The notes: a model not told the origin generated them from the sequence alone. 64,000 bases of DNA from JAYPWI01 sp038135065 (GCA_038135065.1 JAYPWI010000020.1:1-64000); one strand, 5' to 3'. Shown: positions 36,944-45,327, numbered from the stretch's first letter. Translations and numbers: made by a program.

Positions 36944-37253
36944 TCGACCCTCCTCACAACGACGGGACCCTTGTGAAACTTCTCACAATCGTATCCGAGC
37001 AACTCGCCCAGCCGGAAGTCGTTCTACCACGACGGCCGATCAGCCTCGCAACTCAGACCCCACCATGGTGCCAGGCCACGTCGACGGATGCCGACTTCGT
37101 CGCAAAGAAATCGGGAACCGGTTGCGATCCCCCGGGTCGGTGCTTCGTCTGGCAAACTTGGCCCTCGACTGTCCGGAGCGCCTATCGTTCTCTACAGCGT
37201 TGTGACCCGCGGCCGTGCAGGTTGTAGGTCGTCCCCTACAGGAGCATCACCAC
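36944..37253. other. divergent intergenic region between the bc-nuo operon and cytochrome c
   Basis: This 310-bp non-coding stretch separates two divergent respiratory units. It contains the Rex-operator-like site (36971-36988), an extra TTGTGA half-site on the minus strand (36954-36959), the minus-strand ribosome binding site, and an AGGAG at 37240-37244 ahead of the plus-strand GTG. I see no convincing terminator or RNA gene in it. Confidence 0.7.
36971..36988. promoter_or_regulatory. candidate Rex operator upstream of the bc-nuo operon
   Basis: The 18-bp element TTGTGAAACTTCTCACAA has perfect TTGTGA/TCACAA arms, matching the actinobacterial Rex operator consensus (TTGTGAA-N4-TTCACAA) with one inner mismatch. 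It ends 28 bp upstream of the GTG start of the first bc-operon gene, where a bound repressor would block transcription. Rex releases DNA when NADH is high relative to NAD+. Confidence 0.65.
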
Positions 37254-38027
37254 GTGACAGAAGTTCCCGAGTACCTGCTCGAGCGCAGCCGCAGCCGACG
37301 CATCGCGCTGGGCCTGCTGTCAGATGACGGCAGTGGGGCCGGTGGAGGTGGTGGCGCGATCGAAGCAGCCGGTGGAGGAGCACCCGCAGCGGGGCCCAGC
37401 CCGGCAGAGTTGATCGCAGCAGCGAAGTCAGCGGCCAAACTCGAGACGCCGCCGGAACCGGCAGCCGACCCCGTGTGGGTCGAGGCCGCCCGCAGCCGCA
37501 GCCGAATTCCCCTGCCCGTGCTGTCACTCATGTTCTTCATGCCCCTGTGGGCCTTCGTGTACGTCAAGCTCACCGAGCCGGCGCCCGAGCCCGTGACGGC
37601 ACTCTCCGAGGGGGCCGCCACCTATGCAGGACAGTGCGCTTCGTGTCATATGGGCGACGGCTCAGGCAGTCTCGGGGGCGGCGTCGGCCGACCCCTGTGG
37701 GAGGGAGAGGTACTGCTGACCTTCCCCGCTCTCGACGACTCGATGATCGAGTGGCTCGAGGTGGGCAGCAACGGCATCGGATTGGGCAACGTGTACGGAG
37801 ATCCCAATCGCCCGGGCGGACCTCATGTCTCGGGCGAGACGGGCGGTGTGATGCCGGGGTTCGGTGAGAACCTCTCCGACTACAAGATCTACTCGGTCGC
37901 CCGTTACGTCCGCGAGGTGCTCAGCGGCGAAGCATTGTCCGAGGAAGAGATCGAAGCCCGTGACCTCGAATGGGAAGCCCGAGGCGGGGGCAAGGACCTC
38001 GGTGGTGGCGGCGGCGGAGGGCACTGA
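37254..38027 (+). CDS. membrane-anchored single-haem cytochrome c
   Basis: The 257-residue protein has a polar, Gly/Ala-rich N-terminal region, one membrane helix (about 85-105) and a cytochrome c domain with CASCH at 128-132 and a GVMPGFG methionine-ligand segment. It ends in a Gly-rich tail. The GTG at 37254 was chosen because AGGAG lies nine bases upstream and the next residues, TEVPEYLLERS, match the motif repeated in the subunit-IV-type cytochrome b. It may carry electrons between the bc complex and the caa3 oxidase. Confidence 0.88.
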   Translation: MTEVPEYLLERSRSRRIALGLLSDDGSGAGGGGGAIEAAGGGAPAAGPSPAELIAAAKSAAKLETPPEPAADPVWVEAARSRSRIPLPVLSLMFFMPLWAFVYVKLTEPAPEPVTALSEGAATYAGQCASCHMGDGSGSLGGGVGRPLWEGEVLLTFPALDDSMIEWLEVGSNGIGLGNVYGDPNRPGGPHVSGETGGVMPGFGENLSDYKIYSVARYVREVLSGEALSEEEIEARDLEWEARGGGKDLGGGGGGGH

Positions 38028-38047
38028 GCCCCCTCCCCCATCCACAC

Positions 38048-39316
38048 GTGACCAAGCGAGTTGACCCCGTCGACGTCCTCGTCGTCGGTGGTGGTCCGGC
38101 CGGCGGTGCCGCCGCCTACTGGTTAGCTCTCGGCGGCTACCAGGTGATCCTCGTCGAGGCGGCCGCCGGCCTACGAGATCGGGTGTGCGGTGACGCCCTG
38201 ACCCCCGAAGCTGTGGGGTCGCTCTACCAGATCGGTGTCGATCCCGGAACGCTCGGTGGGCACCGGCACGTCGGGTTGCGGATGAGTGCCCACGGACGCT
38301 CGGTCGAACTGCCATGGCCGACCGATACCGACCATCCCGACCACAGCATGGCCGTCCGTCGCTCGACACTGGACCATCAGATCCTCGAGCGGGCGAAAGG
38401 AGTGGGAGCCACGGTATGGACCGGCACGACGGCGACGGAACCCATCGTCGAGGCAGGTCACCTACGCGGCTGCCGGTTGGACGGCACCGGCCTCGGGTCA
38501 GGGCCCGAAGGTCGCTCCGAAGTACGGGCCCGCTATGTGGTCATCGCCGATGGTCCTCTGTCGCACCTGGGCCGTGCGTTGGGTACAGCACGTCGACGAA
38601 CCTACGCCCAAGGCATTGCGGTGCGGGGGTACGTGACGGCACCTAGCCATGCAGCACCGTGGATGGAATCGGCGTTCGACCTACGTGACAGTGCTGGCGA
38701 GCAGCTCCCGGGGTATGGCTGGGTGGTTCCCATGGGAGATGGCACCCTCAACGTGGGGGTCGGCCTTCTGAGCCATCACTATGGGAACGAGGCGCTGGCC
38801 CCCGAGGACCTCTTCCATCAGTGGCTCCATCAGATCCCGCCCCGCTGGGAGATCTCACCCGAAGATCTCCTGGATCCGCCAGTCGGAGGACGCCTGCCGA
38901 TGGGAGGGTCGGTGTCGCCACGGAGTGGACCCAACTGGGTGGTCGTTGGTGATGCGGCAGGATCAGTCAATCCCTTCAACGGTGACGGAGTGGGCCCCGC
39001 GTTGGCCAATGGTCAACTCGCCGCCCAGGTACTCAGCGACGCCCTCACCACCGACGATGGCCTGGTGCTCCGTCGATACGAAGCGGAGATGAACAGCCGA
39101 TACGCCCGGCACTACCGCCTAGGACGGGTGGCCACCCGCACCCTGGGCCGTCCCGGCCTCATCCGGCGCATCACCCGTTTGGGCATGCGCTCACCAGCGC
39201 TGTGCGGGCTGACCCTGCGTGTTGCGTCGACGCTGCACCGGTCGGGTGGGGGTGGTCCGTCCGACCGAGTTGCGCGGGTCGCCCAACGGGTCGTCTCGTG
39301 GATGCCCGGCGACTGA
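38048..39316 (+). CDS. geranylgeranyl-reductase-family flavoprotein (possible menaquinone reductase)
   Basis: The 422-residue FAD protein has the dinucleotide motif VVGGGPAGGAAAYW, the family CGDALTPEA segment near residue 46 and the second FAD motif GDAAGSVNPFNGDGVGPAL. Actinobacterial members such as MenJ reduce one double bond of the menaquinone side chain; others reduce geranylgeranyl lipids. Its place beside quinol-oxidising complexes favours menaquinone reduction, by inference. The start is GTG at 38048. It converges on hemL with three bases between stops. Confidence 0.85.
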   Translation: MTKRVDPVDVLVVGGGPAGGAAAYWLALGGYQVILVEAAAGLRDRVCGDALTPEAVGSLYQIGVDPGTLGGHRHVGLRMSAHGRSVELPWPTDTDHPDHSMAVRRSTLDHQILERAKGVGATVWTGTTATEPIVEAGHLRGCRLDGTGLGSGPEGRSEVRARYVVIADGPLSHLGRALGTARRRTYAQGIAVRGYVTAPSHAAPWMESAFDLRDSAGEQLPGYGWVVPMGDGTLNVGVGLLSHHYGNEALAPEDLFHQWLHQIPPRWEISPEDLLDPPVGGRLPMGGSVSPRSGPNWVVVGDAAGSVNPFNGDGVGPALANGQLAAQVLSDALTTDDGLVLRRYEAEMNSRYARHYRLGRVATRTLGRPGLIRRITRLGMRSPALCGLTLRVASTLHRSGGGGPSDRVARVAQRVVSWMPGD

Positions 39317-39319
39317 AGC

Positions 39320-40591
39320 TCAGCCGCCGCCGACGGCCCGAGCCGCAGCACCAGCGGTCTCGATCACTGTGTCGATGATCTCGTCCGTGTGAGCCAGGCC
39401 CACGAACAACGCTTCGTAGGCCCCGGGCGCCATCGCCACTCCACGATCCAACATGGCATGGAAAAAGTTCGCGTACGCCTCCTCGTCGGTCTGCCGAGCG
39501 CCGTCGTAATCGACGGGAGACTCACTACCGCAGTACAGACCGACCAGCGAGCCGACCCTGGGGACCACGGCTGCGAACCCTGCAGCATCCAGTGCCGTCT
39601 GCAGACCGACGGCCAGGCGGTCCGCAGCGGCATGCAACCGTAGGTACGCGGCATCGTCGAGCAGGGCCAGCGCAGCCATTCCCGCAGCCGTCGCCAGGGG
39701 ATTACCCGAGAGCGTTCCGGCTTGGTACACGGGACCCTCGGGGGCCAAGGACCCCATCACCTCGCTGCGCCCACCGAATGCTCCGATGGGTAGACCGCCG
39801 CCGATGACCTTGCCGAAGCAGTTGAGATCCGGGGTTACGCCGAAGTACTCGGCAGCCCCGCCCCGGGCGAGACGGAAACCGGTGATGACCTCGTCGTAGA
39901 CCAGCAAGGCGCCCACCTCGTCGCAGGCAGCGCGCACACCGGCGAGAAAGCCGTCCTGTGGACCGATGACGCCCATGTTCGCCGCGACGGGTTCGACGAT
40001 GACACAGGCAACGGTCTCGTCGAGTTGGGGAACCTCGTTGTAGGGCACCACCAAGGTGTCGGCCACTGCGCTGGCCGGTACCCCCGCCGAACCCGAGAGC
40101 CCGAGGGTGGCGACCCCTGACCCCCCGGCGGCCAGCAGCATGTCCGCGTGGCCGTGGTAGTTGCCAGCGAACTTCACCACTCGGTCTCGACCGGTGTGGC
40201 CACGGGCAAGCCGGACGGCGCTCATCGTCGCCTCGGTACCGGAATTGACCAATCGAACCCGCTCCACGCCGGGAACCCTCGCCACGATCTCCGAGGCGAG
40301 AGCGACTTCCCCTGGAGTCGGCGCCCCGTACGACGTGCCACGGCCCGCCGCCCCGGTGATGGCGTCGGTGATGGCCCGATGGCCATGCCCAGCGATGACC
40401 GCACCATAGGACTGGACCAGGTCGATATAACGACGACCCTCGACGTCGACCACGTGGGCACCCTCGGCCCACTCCACGAAGTACGGGGTTCCTCCCACCG
40501 ATCCGAAAGCCCGCACCGGAGAATTCACACCTCCCGGTACCAGCTTGCGGGCCGTGTCGAACAGTGCCTGGTTGGTCTGCGGCGCAGTCAT
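39320..40591 (-). CDS. hemL: glutamate-1-semialdehyde 2,1-aminomutase
   Basis: The 423-residue PLP enzyme converts glutamate-1-semialdehyde to 5-aminolevulinate, the haem precursor. It begins with the family-typical PGGVNSPVRAFGSVGG and has the PLP-lysine segment FGKVIGGGLPIGAFGG. It completes the C5 pathway with hemA, six positions upstream of it in the same-strand block. The ribosome binding site AGGGAG abuts the ATG unusually closely. Confidence 0.96.
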   Translation of the reverse strand: MTAPQTNQALFDTARKLVPGGVNSPVRAFGSVGGTPYFVEWAEGAHVVDVEGRRYIDLVQSYGAVIAGHGHRAITDAITGAAGRGTSYGAPTPGEVALASEIVARVPGVERVRLVNSGTEATMSAVRLARGHTGRDRVVKFAGNYHGHADMLLAAGGSGVATLGLSGSAGVPASAVADTLVVPYNEVPQLDETVACVIVEPVAANMGVIGPQDGFLAGVRAACDEVGALLVYDEVITGFRLARGGAAEYFGVTPDLNCFGKVIGGGLPIGAFGGRSEVMGSLAPEGPVYQAGTLSGNPLATAAGMAALALLDDAAYLRLHAAADRLAVGLQTALDAAGFAAVVPRVGSLVGLYCGSESPVDYDGARQTDEEAYANFFHAMLDRGVAMAPGAYEALFVGLAHTDEIIDTVIETAGAAARAVGGG

Positions 40592-40636
40592 CTCCCTTGC
40601 ATCTTAGGAAGCCGGTCGTCGGGGAGCACCGCCGCT

Positions 40637-41476
40637 TCAACCATGCAAGAGATCAAGGAGATCGTGGGGGAGGTGCTCGTCCAACGACCCGCATCTCCAG
40701 CGAGCGTCGGGAAAGTCCAGATGAGCCAGCAGCGGGTTGGGAACGACCAAGGCATGGATGCCGGCAGCCCTGGCTGCTGCCACCCCATTGTGACTGTCCT
40801 CGATCACCACCGTCTCGTGGGGTTCGACGCCCAGCAACTCCACGGCTCGTAGGAAGACGTCCGGGGCAGGTTTGGCCTGGCCGCCCACGTCGTCACGACA
40901 CACGACATGGTCGAATCGATCCAAGAGGCGGACCCGCTCCAAGTGGCGATCAACCCAGCGATGTTCCGAGCTCGAACCGACAGCCAACCGCATGCCTCGG
41001 GATCGAGCTGCTTCGACGAGGTCGTGAACTCCGGGCAGCACTGGCTGGCGGTCAGTCGCAAGATCCTTCACCCGCTGCCGTTCTGCCAACAGCGCAGCGT
41101 GGTCCAGCGGTCGGCCGACCGCCTCCTCGAGGGCTTCGACCCATGACAACTTGCGGTCGGTTCCCAATCCACCGATCCACCAGTCGAGGTCGAGTTCCAC
41201 CCCGTGACGCTCCCAGATCCCCGCCGTCGAGGAGTGGGCCGGTGACTCCGNNNNNNNNNNCACCAAGGTGGACGAACTGATCGTGGACAAGCTCCGCAAG
41301 GTGGGCATCGTCCCCTCGGAGGTCTGCACGGACCTCGAGTTCCTCCGCCGCGTCAGCATCGATCTCACCGGCACCCTCCCCACCCCGGCCCAGATCCACG
41401 CCGTCGAGGAATGGGCCGGTGACTCCGTGTCGACGATCGTGCCGTCGAAATCAAAGATCAAGGCGCGGAGGGTCAT
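40637..41476 (-). CDS. HAD-family phosphatase, interrupted by a scaffold artefact
   Basis: Both ends encode one beta-phosphoglucomutase/Gph-like HAD hydrolase: start MTLRALIFDFDGTIVDTES with the nucleophile aspartates, then VGSSSEHRWV (motif II), QAKPAPDVF (motif III lysine) and VVIEDSHNG (motif IV). The middle, 41251-41427, is a 10-N gap plus unrelated sequence. Removing those 177 bases restores a continuous 220-residue protein of normal length. The gene overlaps hemD by four bases. The substrate is unknown. Confidence 0.85.
   Translation of the reverse strand: MTLRALIFDFDGTIVDTESPAHSSTAWIWAGVGRVPVRSMLTRRRNSRSVQTSEGTMPTLRSLSTISSSTLVXXXXESPAHSSTAGIWERHGVELDLDWWIGGLGTDRKLSWVEALEEAVGRPLDHAALLAERQRVKDLATDRQPVLPGVHDLVEAARSRGMRLAVGSSSEHRWVDRHLERVRLLDRFDHVVCRDDVGGQAKPAPDVFLRAVELLGVEPHETVVIEDSHNGVAAARAAGIHALVVPNPLLAHLDFPDARWRCGSLDEHLPHDLLDLLHG
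41214..41250. repeat. 37-bp near-identical direct repeat flanking the scaffold gap (copy 1)
   Basis: This segment matches 41391-41427 with only two differences in 37 bases. It belongs to the HAD gene coding for TESPAHSSTAGIW on the minus strand. The repeat brackets the N gap and the unrelated insert, as expected when an assembler fails to merge overlapping contig ends. Confidence 0.9.
41251..41427. other. scaffold gap (10 N) plus probable foreign fragment and repeat copy 2
   Basis: Positions 41251-41260 are N. From 41261 to about 41410 the plus strand reads VDELIVDKLRKVGIVPSE followed by FLRRVSIDLTGTLPTPAQ. This matches the DUF1549 cytochrome-associated domain found mainly in Planctomycetes and relatives, not in Actinobacteria. 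Positions 41391-41427 repeat the sequence before the gap. The piece breaks an otherwise continuous HAD gene, so I read it as a chimeric contig end from another organism. Confidence 0.8.
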
Positions 41477-42228
41477 CGGTCCACCGCACGATGCACTGCT
41501 GCGACCAGACCATCGACCGATGCGGCCTTCGCCACGGCCGCCACGTCGACTCCCCGTTCGGCACAGGCCCGACGGGTCGTCTCACCGATGCACACAACCT
41601 GTCCGGCGACCCGACCGCCGGTCTGTTCGAGATGCCCATGCACAGCCGACGGACTGGCGAAGACGGTGACGTCGGCTCCGACCGCCTCCTCGATCACCTG
41701 TTCGGGCAGAGAGGGATGCACCGTCCGGTAGGCGGCCACCGCCCAGACGTCCCACCCCCGGGCAACCAGTCCGTCGACCAGATCGGGCCGCCCGTCGGTG
41801 GCCATCGGAACGAAGCACCGGTCGTTGGGCGATGGATCAGGAAAGGCTTCAGCGAGCGAGGCGGCCGAAGGATGGGGCGATACGAGATCCACTGGGCGCC
41901 CGAATTCCATCTCGGCGCGAGCCGCAGTCGAATGGCCAACGGCACCGACCTTCAGCCCCAGCAGCCGACGACGGACCCCCCGTCGTTCGGAGCGAGCCAG
42001 GGCTGCAGCGACTGCATTGGCCGACGTGAAGGCCACCCAGGTGAAGCGCTCGAGGCGCAGGAGGGCATCGTCGAGCGGTTGACCCCCGTCGAGCGGGGGC
42101 ACGATGGCAATGGCCGGGGCCCTGACCACAGCGGCACCCGCCGCCTCGAAGGCCTCGACCAGGGACCCCGATTGGTGTGAGGCTCGGGTCACCACCACGG
42201 ACAACCCCTCGAGGGAACCCCTACTCAT
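41473..42228 (-). CDS. hemD: uroporphyrinogen-III synthase
   Basis: The 251-residue enzyme closes and inverts hydroxymethylbilane to uroporphyrinogen III. The family is weakly conserved, but VVVTRASHQSGSL at the start, WVAFTSANAV and VFASPSAVHGHL are typical. The gene overlaps hemC by four bases. In many actinobacteria it is fused to a methyltransferase; here it stands alone. Confidence 0.9.
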   Translation of the reverse strand: MSRGSLEGLSVVVTRASHQSGSLVEAFEAAGAAVVRAPAIAIVPPLDGGQPLDDALLRLERFTWVAFTSANAVAAALARSERRGVRRRLLGLKVGAVGHSTAARAEMEFGRPVDLVSPHPSAASLAEAFPDPSPNDRCFVPMATDGRPDLVDGLVARGWDVWAVAAYRTVHPSLPEQVIEEAVGADVTVFASPSAVHGHLEQTGGRVAGQVVCIGETTRRACAERGVDVAAVAKAASVDGLVAAVHRAVDR

Positions 42229-43118
42229 CGATCGGCAGCGAGCAGTTCGCGCCCGCCGTGTTCGTCGAGCACTTCGTCGGCCACCATCTCACCCAACGGC
42301 CCGGGATCGGTCGCCACCGAGGTCACGACGATCACCCGGTCCCCCGTGCGACTCGACAGCAAACCGGTCAGGCGGAGATTCGGCCCTTCGACCACGGCCA
42401 AGCCACCCACGGGTAACTCGCAACCCCCACCCAGACGGGCCAGGTAGGACCGCTCGGCCTGTACGCAGCGGGTGGTCACATCATCGGTGATGCGGGCGAT
42501 GGCTTCGGCCGCCTGCGTATCTCCTTCGCGAACCTCGATGGCCACTGCCCCTTGACCCACCTGAGGCATCATCACGTCTGGTTCGAGACGTTCCGCGATG
42601 TCGTCGCTACGGCCAAGCCGATCCAGAGCAGCGGCTGCCACAACAACGGCAGCCACGTCGGGACGAGCAGCCACTGCGATCCGGGTATCCATGTTGCCGC
42701 GTACACCTTCGAACCGTATGTCGGGCCGCAGTCGAGCCAGTTGGGCGATACGCCGAGCGGAGCCGCTCACCACCAGTCCCCCAGCCGGTACGTCGGCCAA
42801 CGTCGATCCGACGAGGGCATCCCGGACGTCACCACGTGGCAGGCACCCGACCAGGAACATGCCTGGTGTCGCTCCTGACGTGAGATCCTTCGCGCTGTGC
42901 ACAGCGATGTCGGCGGCACCTCGCATGACAGCGGCCTGCACACCCTTCACGAAGACCCCCCGACCGGACAGCGCCGAAATCGGGCTGTCCTGATCGAGAT
43001 CACCCTCGGTCTGGACCACGACAAGCTCAGCCGTCAGCCCCGTCTCAGCCAACAGCGCCGCAACAGTGCGAGCCTGCCACAGCGCCAGCGGACTTCCGCG
43101 GGTGGCGATGCGAAGCAT
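42225..43118 (-). CDS. hemC: hydroxymethylbilane synthase (porphobilinogen deaminase)
   Basis: The 297-residue enzyme polymerises four porphobilinogens. It begins MLRIATRGSPLALWQA, has the VHSAKDL catalytic segment, and the cysteine that holds the dipyrromethane cofactor in LGGGCELPVGG. The ATG at 43118 was chosen for the family-typical N-terminus, five bases after the hemA stop; the longer open frame lies inside hemA. Confidence 0.96.
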   Translation of the reverse strand: MLRIATRGSPLALWQARTVAALLAETGLTAELVVVQTEGDLDQDSPISALSGRGVFVKGVQAAVMRGAADIAVHSAKDLTSGATPGMFLVGCLPRGDVRDALVGSTLADVPAGGLVVSGSARRIAQLARLRPDIRFEGVRGNMDTRIAVAARPDVAAVVVAAAALDRLGRSDDIAERLEPDVMMPQVGQGAVAIEVREGDTQAAEAIARITDDVTTRCVQAERSYLARLGGGCELPVGGLAVVEGPNLRLTGLLSSRTGDRVIVVTSVATDPGPLGEMVADEVLDEHGGRELLAADR

Positions 43119-43122
43119 GGGC

Positions 43123-44439
43123 TCAGAGATCGAAGAGGTCACGGACGCTGTCGGCAAGCCGATGGCCCCTGGCTGTACCCGCCGCAGTTCTCAGGGCAAT
43201 CGTGGGTTCGTGGAGGAGCTTCGCCACCAAGGCCCGACTGAACTGCTCCAGAAGTTGTCGTTGGTCGTCGTCCAGTCCGTTGACATGCCGTTCGAGTTCA
43301 GCGACTCGGATAGCGTCCACGGTCCCACGCAGTGAGGTGATGAGAGGTGCCATCTGTCTGGCCGATCGGACATCAGCGAAGCGACCGACCTCCTCGCTCA
43401 CGATCGCAGTAACCCGATCGACCTCCAAGGAACGCTCGGCTCGACCCTGCGCGGCGAAGGCCGACAGGTCCTCCATGTCGAAGAGGGTCACACCGTCGAG
43501 TAGGCCCACCGACGGGTCGACATCCCGGGGGAGGGCGATGTCGACGATCAACAACGGTCGTCCTTGGCGCTGCGCCACGACATCACGCACGCTGGCGTTG
43601 TCGACGATGACCTGACTGGCCCCAGTCGACGTCAGCAGCAGGTCGGCGCTGGACAGAGCTGCAGGGAGCTGATCCAAGGGAAGCACCGCTCCCCCGACCC
43701 GCTCGGCGAGCGCAGCAGCCCGGGCGGGGGTCCGATTGGCGATGGATACCGAGCGAGGCCCTGCATCGGCCAGCGCCACCACCATCCCATCGGCCATTTC
43801 TCCGGCACCGACCACGAGAACGTCCCGATCGGTAAGGCCGCCGAGATGTCGAGTCGCCATGTCCACGGCAGCGTGCGACACCGAGGCGGTATGACGACCG
43901 ATCGAGGTCTCGGTTCGCACTCGCTTGCCCGTCTCCAACGCGTGTCGGAACAGCAGGTTGAGCACAGCACCAGCCGTGCCCTCGGAGCGGGCGGTGTCCC
44001 AGGACGTTCGGACTTGTCCAAGGATCTCCGACTCGCCCAACACCACCGAATCCAGTCCAGCGGCCACGGACAGCAGGTGATGCACTGCGTCGTCGTCATG
44101 ATGCACGTACAGGTACTCGGACAACTCGGCCGCATCGACCGAACTGGCCTGGGCCACAACGTTGCGAATCTCTCCGAAGGCAGCGTGGAACTTCTCAGCT
44201 ATTGCGTAGACCTCGGTCCGGTTGCAGGTCGAGACCAGCACGACCTCGGACACGTGTTCACATTCGCTGAGACCCCCCAGCAGCTTGGGCACGTCATGGG
44301 GCGCGACAGCACAACGTTCGAGGAGGTCAATGGGAGCGCTGCGATGGCTCAGCCCTAGAACGACGATGGACAAGAGAAATCGGTCCGACGTGGGGGAACG
44401 GGACACACCATGTTCGCCCATGAGCGGGCATTGCGCCAT
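43123..44439 (-). CDS. hemA: glutamyl-tRNA reductase
   Basis: The 438-residue enzyme reduces glutamyl-tRNA to glutamate-1-semialdehyde, the first committed step of C5 haem synthesis. It has VVLGLSHRSAPIDLLER, the catalytic cysteine in VSTCNRTEVYA, and the NADPH domain GAGEMADGM. Most homologues begin near the LSIVVLGLSH segment, so the first 20 or so residues may not be translated; ATG at 44439 and 44421 are both possible. It follows rex by 36 bp, the same order as in Streptomyces. Confidence 0.95.
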   Translation of the reverse strand: MAQCPLMGEHGVSRSPTSDRFLLSIVVLGLSHRSAPIDLLERCAVAPHDVPKLLGGLSECEHVSEVVLVSTCNRTEVYAIAEKFHAAFGEIRNVVAQASSVDAAELSEYLYVHHDDDAVHHLLSVAAGLDSVVLGESEILGQVRTSWDTARSEGTAGAVLNLLFRHALETGKRVRTETSIGRHTASVSHAAVDMATRHLGGLTDRDVLVVGAGEMADGMVVALADAGPRSVSIANRTPARAAALAERVGGAVLPLDQLPAALSSADLLLTSTGASQVIVDNASVRDVVAQRQGRPLLIVDIALPRDVDPSVGLLDGVTLFDMEDLSAFAAQGRAERSLEVDRVTAIVSEEVGRFADVRSARQMAPLITSLRGTVDAIRVAELERHVNGLDDDQRQLLEQFSRALVAKLLHEPTIALRTAAGTARGHRLADSVRDLFDL

Positions 44440-44475
44440 TCAGCGAGTTGTGGCGTCAGGCACAAGGTCGTGTCC

Positions 44476-45168
44476 TCACAGCACCGTGGGGTCCAATGCA
44501 CGGTCGTCGGTCTCGTCGAATCGACGCGCATAGAACGACAGGATCTGTAATTCGAGGGCCAGGTCGACCTGTCGAACCGTCACACCATCGGGGACCATGG
44601 CGGTTCCAGGGGCGAAACTGAGGATCGAGCTCACTCCCGCAGCAACCAGAGCGTCCACGGCGCTCTGGGCGGCACTTGCGGGCGTCGCCACGATGCCGAT
44701 CGAGCCTGGGCGCTGTGCGACCAGCCCGGGAAGGGAGGCCAGATCGCTCACCGTCACCCCTCCCACCTCGCCTCCCACCTTGTCCGGGTCGATGTCGACG
44801 ATTCCAACCACTTCGAAACCCCGGGCGTCGAAGCCCCGGTAGTTCGATAGAGCGTGTCCGAGATTGCCCGCTCCAACGATGACCACGGCTCGATCCCGAC
44901 CGAGGCCGAGTTCCCTGCTCATCTCGTCCACCAGGTGCTGCACGTCGTACCCGACCCCCCTGGTGCCATAGCTCCCGAGATAGGACAGGTCCTTACGTAC
45001 CTTTGCTGCGTTGACTCCCGCAGCCTGACCGACCTGCTCACTGGACACGGTACGGATGCCCTGAGCGGCCAAGGCCAAGAGCGTCTGCAGGTACAGCGGC
45101 AAGCGCGACACGGTGACCTCGGGAACGTGTTGCCTGTCATCGAGTCGGCGCCGCTGTTCCTCCCCCAT
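44476..45168 (-). CDS. rex: redox-sensing transcriptional repressor Rex
   Basis: The 230-residue protein has the Rex N-terminal winged helix (RLPLYLQTL, SSEQVGQAAGVNAAKVRKDL, SYLGSYGTRGVGY) and a Rossmann domain with VGAGNLGHALSNY. It senses the NADH/NAD+ ratio and represses respiratory genes when NADH is low. Two Rex-operator-like palindromes in this window (16448 and 36971) lie before the two complex I operons. The rex-hemACD order matches the actinobacterial arrangement. Confidence 0.96.
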   Translation of the reverse strand: MGEEQRRRLDDRQHVPEVTVSRLPLYLQTLLALAAQGIRTVSSEQVGQAAGVNAAKVRKDLSYLGSYGTRGVGYDVQHLVDEMSRELGLGRDRAVVIVGAGNLGHALSNYRGFDARGFEVVGIVDIDPDKVGGEVGGVTVSDLASLPGLVAQRPGSIGIVATPASAAQSAVDALVAAGVSSILSFAPGTAMVPDGVTVRQVDLALELQILSFYARRFDETDDRALDPTVL

Positions 45169-45237
45169 GCTCCGATGCTAGCGACCGTCGAACGAACCCT
45201 TCGACCCGGGCATCGGGACAAGGCGGCCCCATCACCG

Positions 45238-45327
45238 TCAGAGACTGACGGAGAGCAACTGGATCGTTGCTGCGACGAGGATCAGCAACAGCAAAGCACC
45301 GATCGCCAGGGAGGTTGCCGGCCTCAC
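45238..45327 (-). CDS. possible 29-residue hydrophobic peptide
   Basis: A GTG start overlaps the SAM-hydrolase stop (GTGA) and is preceded at suitable spacing by GGGAGG. The frame runs 29 codons to TGA. The peptide is one predicted membrane helix (LAIGALLLLILVAATIQLL) with a single arginine at position 2. The next gene, rex, starts 69 bp further on the same strand. The coupling and ribosome binding site support translation, but there is no homology I can name. Confidence 0.5.
   Translation of the reverse strand: MRPATSLAIGALLLLILVAATIQLLSVSL

Noticed and set aside
41268..41427. A genuine DUF1549 gene fragment gained by horizontal transfer
   Set aside because: It borders an N gap, is bracketed by a 37-bp repeat, and breaks a gene that is intact when it is removed; an assembly artefact is simpler.
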